A stretch of DNA of 64,000 bases from the NCBI GenBank assembly GCA_004193285.1, contig SECP01000013.1:62001-126000 (forward strand). The letters are read 5' to 3'. Numbering within the stretch: the stretch's first letter is position 1; each line of letters opens with the position of its first letter. The notes beneath the pieces were generated by a model that worked only from the letters and a program-made list of their open reading frames with translations, was not told the origin of the DNA and did no database searches. Positions 58,730-64,000 of this stretch are shown here, piece by piece. The DNA comes from Myxococcales bacterium. GTDB taxonomy: Bacteria > Myxococcota_A > Polyangia > Polyangiales > Polyangiaceae. A program made the translations under genes and the position numbers.

Positions 58730-59081
58730 TCAACTGCTGGCACAATTGGCACACAATGCCGGCTCGCGGATCGCGCGCTTCTGCGCGGTCAGCAGCGCCT
58801 GAAGGCACGGTACCGCAACCGCTCGCCCACCGGGCGCCACCAAGCCCGGCGCCTCAATCGCGCTCTCGCCGCGCTCTGGCTCTTTTCGCCGCCGCGCTCG
58901 AGCGCCCAGCCACGCTCGAGCGCCCAGCCACGAATCGAAACGCGAGCTCCGCGTGGCGCTGCTCGTCGGCGGCGATGGTGCGGTCGGCGCGCGCGACCAC
59001 CGCGTCCCTGGCCGAGTCCGCGCTCTCCAGCGCTTCGGGGGCGGCGCTGGTCTCGCCGAAGCAACCTTCCGCGATGACGAG
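58730..59081 (-). pseudogene. Decayed copy of the ferritin-like domain
   Basis: In one minus-strand frame the DNA reads VIAEGCFGETSAAPEALESA and IAADEQRHAELAFRFV, nearly the same as the C-terminal domain of the neighbouring lipoprotein. Then the similarity jumps to another frame, where AVAVPCLQALLTAQ matches DVAVPCLQALLEQ. Between them a direct duplication of an 18-base unit (GCTCGAGCGCCCAGCCAC, 58895-58930) seems to have shifted the frame. There is no signal peptide or N-terminal domain, so this is a truncated, frameshifted duplicate. Confidence 0.8.
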
Positions 59082-59199
59082 GTATGCCGCTCGCCAATGA
59101 CGGAGTTTCTCGCGCGAGCACCCGCGCGACGCGTTGAATGCGGCACACGGCGGCACAGCGAACCATGCGTCACCTGACACAACCGGCCCAAGGACGTGT

Positions 59200-59587
59200 A
59201 GTCGCCGCTGGTCGACGTACCGAACGGTACAAAACTTCGTTTCACGCGCTTGAGGCGTCGTTAGGCGAATGTACCGACCGGTACATCACATGCTGGCTCG
59301 TCGGCTCGACGGCTCGGCGGCTCGGGGGAGGGCCTGTCGTCGTCGCTGGCCGACGTACGGAACGGTACAAAAATTGGTGAATGATTCCGCGGCAGCGATG
59401 CTTCGTCCTGCGAATGTACGGACCGGTACATCACATGCTGGCTCTGCGGCTCTGCGGCTCTGCGGCTCTGCGGCTCGGGGGGAGGGCGTGTCGTCGTCGC
59501 TGGCCGACGTACCGAACGGTACAAAAATTGGTGAATGATTCCGCGGCAGCGATGCCTCGTCTTGCGAATGTACCGAACCGTACATCC
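59200..59587. repeat. Three tandem copies of a palindrome-bounded element
   Basis: Copies at about 59200-59298, 59336-59443 and 59490-59587. Each begins GTCGTCGCTGGCCGACGTAC or a close variant, then has a palindrome, an A-run, a spacer of about 45 bases and a second palindrome followed by ATC; GC-rich filler (GGCTCTGCGGCTC repeats) separates the copies. Copies 2 and 3 share the spacer AAAAATTGGTGAATGATTCC plus 28 more bases almost unchanged, while copy 1 has diverged. No transposase or terminal target duplication is seen. Confidence 0.85.
59216..59584. promoter_or_regulatory. Six 16-bp palindromes TGTACCGNNCGGTACA, possible operators
   Basis: Sites at 59216-59231, 59270-59285, 59354-59369, 59415-59430, 59508-59523 and 59569-59584. 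The first of each pair begins CGTAC, the second TGTAC. Centres are 54, 61 and 61 bases apart within pairs. Symmetry and length are like TetR-family operators; no TetR gene is in the window, so the binding protein is unknown. A seventh, perfect site stands alone at 60093-60108. Confidence 0.6.
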
Positions 59588-59617
59588 TCACGGCGGGCCG
59601 GCTCGGGCACGGAGCAC

Positions 59618-59938
59618 GGAGCAGGAAGCTCGAGCACGGAGCAGGAAGCTCGAGCACGGAGCAGGAAGCTCGAGCACGGAGCAGGAGGGCTCGAGCACGG
59701 AGCAGGAAGCTCGAGCACGGAGCAGGAGGGCTCGAGCACGGAGCAGGAGGGCTCGAGCACGGAGCAGGAGGGCTCGAGCACGGAGCAGGAGGGCTCGAGC
59801 ACGGAGCAGGAAGCTCGAGCACGGAGCAGGAGGGCTCGAGCACGGAGCAGGAGGGCTCGAGCACGGAGCAGGAAGCTCGAGCACGGAGCAGGAAGCTCGA
59901 GCACGGAGCAGGAGGGCTCGGGCACGGAGCACGGAGCT
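59618..59938. repeat. 20/21-bp minisatellite, about 15 units
   Basis: Units are AAGCTCGAGCACGGAGCAGG (20 bases) and AGGGCTCGAGCACGGAGCAG plus G (21 bases), mixed in the order A A A B A B B B B A B B A A B, ending in degenerate CTCGGGCACGGAGC. Because the two unit lengths differ by one base, no frame stays constant, which argues against coding. Confidence 0.9.
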
Positions 59939-60092
59939 CGACGGCTCGGGCACGGAGCTCGGGCTCGGGGCACGCGGGCCGTGAAAGCGAGTTGGAGGGC
60001 GGGGTTTAGATCTCGCGAGCGGCTGTCGAGTCAGCTTTTCCCCTCGCGTGAGCGTCGGCCTCTGGGTGCTGGCGGAGCTTCGTCGCTGCCGA

Positions 60093-60108
60093 TGTACCGA
60101 ACGGTACA
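60093..60108. promoter_or_regulatory. Isolated palindrome TGTACCGAACGGTACA
   Basis: A perfect copy of the 16-base palindrome found six times upstream, preceded by CGTCGCTGCCGA, a remnant of the same element (a half copy). Confidence 0.55.
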
Positions 60109-60340
60109 TCTCATCGGGAGGCGACTCGACCCGCGAAATCCTTAGGGATTTTTAGTAAGGAATCATACGTCGGCGCGAGGACCCAGAACGGTCACCCGCT
60201 GGAGCGGGCACGCAGCCTAGATGCAGTCCGAGGCGCGAGCGCGGGAGGTTGCCGAGGCGCCAGCCGCGAAAGCCGCGAAGCCGCGAGCCGCGAACGCGTA
60301 GCGGCGCGAACGGAAGCGCGAGGGCCTGAAAGCGGGAAGC

Positions 60341-60414
60341 GCAAGGCGCAGACGCAAGGCGCAGACGCAAGGCGCAGACGCAAGGCGCAGACGCGCGAGG
60401 CGCGAGGCGCGAGG
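60341..60414. repeat. 13-bp (x4) and 7-bp (x3) tandem repeats at the alr 3' end
   Basis: GCAAGGCGCAGAC is repeated four times without change at 60341-60392, followed by CGCGAGG three times at 60394-60414, ending eight bases before the alr stop codon. The whole stretch 60230-60420 is GCGAG-type low-complexity DNA with no gene. Confidence 0.85.
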
Positions 60415-60421
60415 CGAGGTG

Positions 60422-61663
60422 TCAGGGCTCGCGATAGAAGCGAGGGACGCGGCGCGAGATGTCGGTCAGCACTTCCCACGGGATGGTGCCCCGGTGCGCG
60501 GCGATTTCTTCCGCGGAGATGGTGTCTTGGCCTTGCGGGCCTTTTTGGGTGCCGAGCACGACGCACTCGTCGCCGACCCGCACGTCCGGCACCTCTGTTA
60601 CGTCCAACATGGTCATGTCCATGCTGACGACGCCCGCGACGGGAACACGCTTACCGCGGACGAGCAGCTCCCCGCGGTTGGAGAGCGCGCGCGACAAGCC
60701 GTCCGCGTAACCCATGGGGATGGTGGCGATGCGGCTGGTGCGCTGCGCCGTCCACGTCGCGCCGTAGCCGACGCTTTGACCGGCGGGGATTTCGCGCACC
60801 GCGACGATGTCAGTCCGCACGGTCATGACGGGGCGGAGCTCTTTGCAGATGCCGGCGCGCGGCTCCACTCCGAAGAGCGCGATGCCGGGGCGCACGACTT
60901 TGAGGTGCGAGCGCGGGCTGGAGAGAACTGCGGCGCTGTTCGCGGCGTGGCGCAGCGGCGGGTCGATGCCCAAGCTCCGCAGCGACGCGGTCGCGGCATC
61001 GAACAAGTCCAGCTGGTGATTCAGCGAGTCCGCGTCCGTGCCATCCGCGCACGCGAAGTGCGTCATGAGGCCGCTTACCCGAACTTGAGGGTGCCGACCG
61101 AGCACCTCCGCCATCTTCGGTACTTCACGCGGGAGCACGCCGAGGCGCGACATGCCGGTGTCGATCTTGACGTGGACCGTGGCCGGCTCGGCGCCGCTGT
61201 AGCGCACCTCGTCCGCCAGCTCTTCCACCTGCGCGGGGTCGTGCAGGACGGGCGTGAGCGAGTGACGGAGCACTTCGCCGAAGGCGCGGCCGAAGTAGCC
61301 GCCGGTGACCAAGATGGGTACGCGAATGCCTGCTTCGCGCAGCTCGATGCCCTCTTCCAAAAGCGCGACGCAGATGCCGCTCGCGCCCGCGCGCTCCAGC
61401 GTGCGCGCGACGCCCTTGGCGCCGTGGCCGTAACCGTCCGCTTTGAGCACCGCCCACACCTCGGCGCCACCGGCAGTGCGCTGAATGACGCGCAGGTTGT
61501 GGCGCAAATTGGCGAGGTTCACCTCCGCGCGAGTCGGGCGCACCGCATCCGCCGGGACCGCGCGCTGGGGGCGCAGCACGCGAGGCAGAGGCGTGGCGAG
61601 GGCCGATGTGGCGGATCCGAGCGCGGAGATTGCTGGCTGTCGCGTCATCGTCTCGATCGTCAT
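60422..61663 (-). CDS. alr: Alanine racemase
   Basis: 413 residues, with an N-terminal extension of about 45 residues. PLP-binding Lys74 in VWAVLKADGYGHGAKGVART; HVKIDTGMSRLGVLPREVPK; VRPGIALFGVEP; the catalytic Tyr in SVGYGATWTAQRTSRIATIP (near 300) and MGYADGLSRALSNRG; C-terminal VVSMDMTMLDVTEVPDVRVG and DECVVLG. The enzyme supplies D-alanine for peptidoglycan. The start MTIETMTRQP has a second ATG five codons in. No cell-wall gene is adjacent. Confidence 0.95.
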   Translation of the reverse strand: MTIETMTRQPAISALGSATSALATPLPRVLRPQRAVPADAVRPTRAEVNLANLRHNLRVIQRTAGGAEVWAVLKADGYGHGAKGVARTLERAGASGICVALLEEGIELREAGIRVPILVTGGYFGRAFGEVLRHSLTPVLHDPAQVEELADEVRYSGAEPATVHVKIDTGMSRLGVLPREVPKMAEVLGRHPQVRVSGLMTHFACADGTDADSLNHQLDLFDAATASLRSLGIDPPLRHAANSAAVLSSPRSHLKVVRPGIALFGVEPRAGICKELRPVMTVRTDIVAVREIPAGQSVGYGATWTAQRTSRIATIPMGYADGLSRALSNRGELLVRGKRVPVAGVVSMDMTMLDVTEVPDVRVGDECVVLGTQKGPQGQDTISAEEIAAHRGTIPWEVLTDISRRVPRFYREP

Positions 61664-61802
61664 CGGTTAACCTTTTGAGGAGCGAGGCGTCAACTTAATC
61701 GCTCATTTCGTCCGCCCACGCTGCATCAGGTCCGCTGGCGCTGAATCTTGGCGCTGCGGATGCTGTTGTATGGACCGGTGAAAGAGCCTTGCAGAAGCCT
61801 GC

Positions 61803-62387
61803 TTACTCGAAGCAACGCTGCATGCACTTCTTGTAATCCGGGTCGCAGCTCTTGCACGCGGCGCTCTTGGCGGCGGGGTCGCACGCCTCGTTGCAGCTCG
61901 AGAAAGAGGCCTTGCAGGCCGCTCCGCAATCGTCCGCAGGCGCGGCTTTTGCGCTCGCTTTGGCGCTCTCCTCCGGGCTGGGCTTGGGCACCTCCGCGAT
62001 GACGTGCGTGCGGGTGGCGATGGGCGGCGGCGAAGCGTGCACGCTGGTGGGCGAAGGTACGACCAAATAGAACTGACGCGTGTCCTCCGCCTGCGTTTGC
62101 CCCACGCGCAGCACCGGGCGATCCGCGTCACCCGTCGCGAAGGCGCGCACGCGGCGGCGGGCGTACTCCAAGCGGTCCCGCGACTGCCCGTAAGTGTAGC
62201 GCTCTAGCCAGCTCGACCAGCACGCTTGGCGGTGGCTGGTCGCGACGTCTTGCTCCAGGTCCAGCCGGTAGCAATGCTCGAAGCGCACGCTGCCTTCGTA
62301 GATGGACTGCACGCTTGGCCCGCAGCCGCTGGCTGCTGCCAGGGCCGCAAACGCCAGCGTGAAGAGTCGGCGAATCACGACCGGCAT
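61803..62387 (-). CDS. Lipoprotein with Cys-rich C-terminus
   Basis: 194 residues. Lipoprotein signal MPVVIRRLFTLAFAALAAASGC with lipobox AASGC; central region with SIYEGSVRFEHCYRLDLEQD and QACWSSWLERYTYGQSRDRL, a linker of Pro/Lys/Ala, then a short C-terminal Cys cluster (CGAACKASFSSCNEACDP, CKSCDPDYKKCMQRCFE). The start is chosen at the signal-peptide ATG; the longer frame overlaps ribE. Function unknown. Divergent from ribE, 36 bases between starts. Confidence 0.75.
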   Translation of the reverse strand: MPVVIRRLFTLAFAALAAASGCGPSVQSIYEGSVRFEHCYRLDLEQDVATSHRQACWSSWLERYTYGQSRDRLEYARRRVRAFATGDADRPVLRVGQTQAEDTRQFYLVVPSPTSVHASPPPIATRTHVIAEVPKPSPEESAKASAKAAPADDCGAACKASFSSCNEACDPAAKSAACKSCDPDYKKCMQRCFE

Positions 62388-62423
62388 CCTATCACGCGGC
62401 CGAGGTGCTATGGGAACGCCCCC

Positions 62424-63086
62424 ATGTTCACCGGTCTTGTTGCAGGCACCGGCACCCTGCGCGCTCGCGAGCGGCGCGGCCCGGGCTACCGTTTGGTCGT
62501 CGGCACCACCGGTTTGCCCGGCTTCGACGCGCTGGACCTCGGCGAGTCTATCTCCGTGAACGGGGCGTGCCTCACGGTGGTGTCGCAAACCGCCACCAGC
62601 TTCGACGCGGATGTCTCGGTGGAGACGGCGGATAAGACGACGCTCGGGCGGCTCCCGCTCGGCGCGGACCTGAACTTGGAGCGGTCGCTGCGCGTTGGTG
62701 ACCGGCTGGGCGGGCACTACGTGAGCGGCCACGTGGACACGGTCGCTCGGGTCGTCGCAGTGGAGGAGCAGGGCGAGGGCTGGCTGGTGCGCGTGCGGTT
62801 CGGCGAAGAGCAGCGCCGCTTCATCGCCGAGAAGGGCTCGGTCGCGCTGGACGGCGCGTCACTGACCGTCAACTCGGTTTCCGGTCAGGAGCTGAGCGTC
62901 ATGCTGATTCCCCATACCCGGCAGGTTACGGCCCTCAAGCACTGGAAGGCGGGGACCGAGCTGAACTTGGAGGTGGATTTGGCCGCGCGCTACCTCGTGC
63001 GCTACTTCGAAGTCAGCGGACAAAAGCCCACGGAGTCGTCGGACGCGAGTTTTGGGCTTGCGCTCGAGCGCGCAGGGTACAAATAG
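62424..63086 (+). CDS. ribE: Riboflavin synthase (alpha subunit)
   Basis: 220 residues. Two lumazine-binding repeats: MFTGLVAGTGTLRARERRGP, SISVNGACLTVVSQTATSFD, then LGGHYVSGHVDTVARVVAVE and VALDGASLTVNSVSGQELSV with MLIPHT. The enzyme dismutates two 6,7-dimethyl-8-ribityllumazine molecules to riboflavin. The start is fixed by the conserved MFTG. A ribBA gene follows after 57 bases, so this is a riboflavin biosynthesis unit. No FMN riboswitch signature was recognised upstream; the leader is only 36 bases from the divergent gene. Confidence 0.95.
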   Translation: MFTGLVAGTGTLRARERRGPGYRLVVGTTGLPGFDALDLGESISVNGACLTVVSQTATSFDADVSVETADKTTLGRLPLGADLNLERSLRVGDRLGGHYVSGHVDTVARVVAVEEQGEGWLVRVRFGEEQRRFIAEKGSVALDGASLTVNSVSGQELSVMLIPHTRQVTALKHWKAGTELNLEVDLAARYLVRYFEVSGQKPTESSDASFGLALERAGYK

Positions 63087-63143
63087 CCGCCCCGTCTCGC
63101 CCGCTCCCGCCTCGTCCGCCTCTGTCTCGCTCGCCACGCACCC

Positions 63144-64000
63144 ATGTCCAACGAAGCTCACGGCCTGCACGAACTCGACTCGGAGCTCATCGCGCGCGTC
63201 ACCCGCGGCATCGAAGCCATCCGGAGCGGCAAAATGCTGATCTTGGTGGACGACGAAGATCGCGAGAACGAGGGCGACTTGGTGCTCGCGGCCGACAAGG
63301 TCACCCCGGAGGCGATCGCGTTCATGGCCAACTTCGGCCGTGGCCTCATCTGCCTCACCCTGACGGAAGAGCAGATTGCGCGGCTGGACCTGCCGATGAT
63401 GGCCGCACCCGGCCGCAGCGGCCCGCGCCTCGGCACCGCCTTCACGGTGAGCATCGAGGCGAGCACGGGCGTGACGACCGGCATCAGCGCCGCGGACCGC
63501 GCGCACACGATTCGCGTGGCCATCAATCCAGAGGCGAAGCCGACGGACGTGGTCGTCCCTGGCCACGTGTTCCCGCTCGTGGCGCGGCACGGCGGCGTGC
63601 TGGTGCGCGCCGGGCAAACGGAGGGCTCCGTCGATTTGGCGCGCCTGGCCGGCCTCTCCGCCTCCGGCATCGTCTGCGAGATCGCCAATGACGACGGCAC
63701 GATGGCGCGCATGCCGGACCTCGAGAAGTTCGCGCGGAAGCACGACCTCGTCATCCTCACGATCGCGGACCTGATCGCCTATCGGCTGCAAACGGAGGCG
63801 CTCGTCACGCTCACGGCCGAGACCTCCGTCGTGCTGGACCGCACCGGTACGTCTTGGCGGGCGTGCGTGTTCGAGGCCGCCCACGAGGGCAAGCAGTTCT
63901 TGGCGCTCGTGAAGGGCAGCCCGGTCGCGGATCGCCCTGCCCTGTGCCGCATGCACACCGGCTCCAGCTTGGCGGACGTATTCAGCAGCACCCCCAAAGA
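63144..64000 (+). CDS. ribBA: RibBA-type protein: 3,4-dihydroxy-2-butanone-4-phosphate synthase, GTP-cyclohydrolase-like half (truncated by window end)
   Basis: Runs off the window after about 285 residues. RibB half is complete: DDEDRENEGDLVLAADKV (36-45 core), FGRGLICLTLTEEQIARLDL, FTVSIEASTGVTTGISAADR, and HVFPLVARHGGVLVRAGQTE with GSVDLARLAG. It makes the four-carbon unit of riboflavin. The second half starts near residue 205. There, where GTP cyclohydrolase II has HSECLTGD, this protein reads MHTGSSLADVFSS, lacking the zinc-ligand Cys, so that half may be inactive. Follows ribE in the same operon. Confidence 0.92.
   Translation, partial: MSNEAHGLHELDSELIARVTRGIEAIRSGKMLILVDDEDRENEGDLVLAADKVTPEAIAFMANFGRGLICLTLTEEQIARLDLPMMAAPGRSGPRLGTAFTVSIEASTGVTTGISAADRAHTIRVAINPEAKPTDVVVPGHVFPLVARHGGVLVRAGQTEGSVDLARLAGLSASGIVCEIANDDGTMARMPDLEKFARKHDLVILTIADLIAYRLQTEALVTLTAETSVVLDRTGTSWRACVFEAAHEGKQFLALVKGSPVADRPALCRMHTGSSLADVFSSTPK

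Noticed and set aside
59618..59938. Possible CRISPR array from the regularly spaced repeat
   Set aside because: The repeats abut each other without unique spacers and alternate between 20 and 21 bases; no cas genes are nearby.
59261..59973. Repeated peptide frames (e.g. MYRSVHSQDEASLPRNHSP) on the minus strand
   Set aside because: They come from the palindromic repeat elements and the minisatellite, vary in frame, and lack ribosome binding sites.
62388..62423. FMN riboswitch before ribE
   Set aside because: The leader is too short and no conserved RFN helices are visible.

Overview
The window reads as a stretch of chromosome from a high-GC myxobacterium (Myxococcota, most likely order Polyangiales, Sorangium/Polyangium-like). 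The evidence is an MglB-MglA polarity module with the MglA-type TVPGQ motif, a Myxococcus-type PilZ protein, many Gly/Ala/Ser-rich and Cys-rich lipoproteins, a hybrid histidine kinase, an ECF sigma operon, and long GC-rich genes with few gaps. The assignment comes from gene content; no database search was possible.

Layout. Positions 1-2.5 kb hold the end of a cytochrome c maturation operon (ccmF 3' end and two coupled genes). Positions 2.5-7.7 kb hold dnaN-recF-gyrB, preceded by an AT-rich, DnaA-box-like intergenic stretch but without dnaA in view. Positions 8-30 kb are mixed housekeeping: an XRE regulator, clpB, a hybrid kinase, cinA, an FGE-like protein, ligA, a UbiA-family prenyltransferase, a CPBP protease, tlyA, comEC-hpt, rarA, and a YggS/lipoprotein/SctQ-like operon. 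Several lipoprotein or outer-membrane genes lie between them. Positions 31-32.1 kb are degenerate DNA with a 64-bp direct repeat. Positions 32-43 kb are a long minus-strand block. Its core is two giant DUF3857/transglutaminase paralogues, one with the catalytic triad and one without, coupled to a beta-barrel protein, an ECF sigma factor and a membrane/TPR-like partner. Positions 43-47 kb are mglB-mglA-recX and a HerA-like ATPase. Positions 47-57 kb hold a ThuA lipoprotein, a TPR/beta-barrel protein, a GNAT enzyme, NnrU, a SelW-like protein, a ferritin-like protein, a 37-residue basic protein, PilZ, an RNase E/G with a very large insertion, phhB and recQ.

Positions 57-60.4 kb are the most unusual DNA. 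A ferritin-like Cys-rich lipoprotein is followed by a decayed copy of its own C-terminus. Next come three tandem copies of a roughly 100-bp element bounded by 16-bp palindromes (TGTACCGNNCGGTACA), a 20/21-bp minisatellite and shorter tandem repeats. The window closes with alr, a lipoprotein, ribE and the start of a ribBA gene whose GTP-cyclohydrolase half looks degenerate.

The points most worth following are: (1) the paired active/dead transglutaminase operon with its own ECF sigma factor; (2) the palindrome-bounded repeat element; (3) a 17-bp motif shared by the dnaN upstream region and the region upstream of a TPR gene 27 kb away, both embedded in DnaA-box-like sequence; (4) the RNase E/G whose S1 domain is split by about 265 residues.
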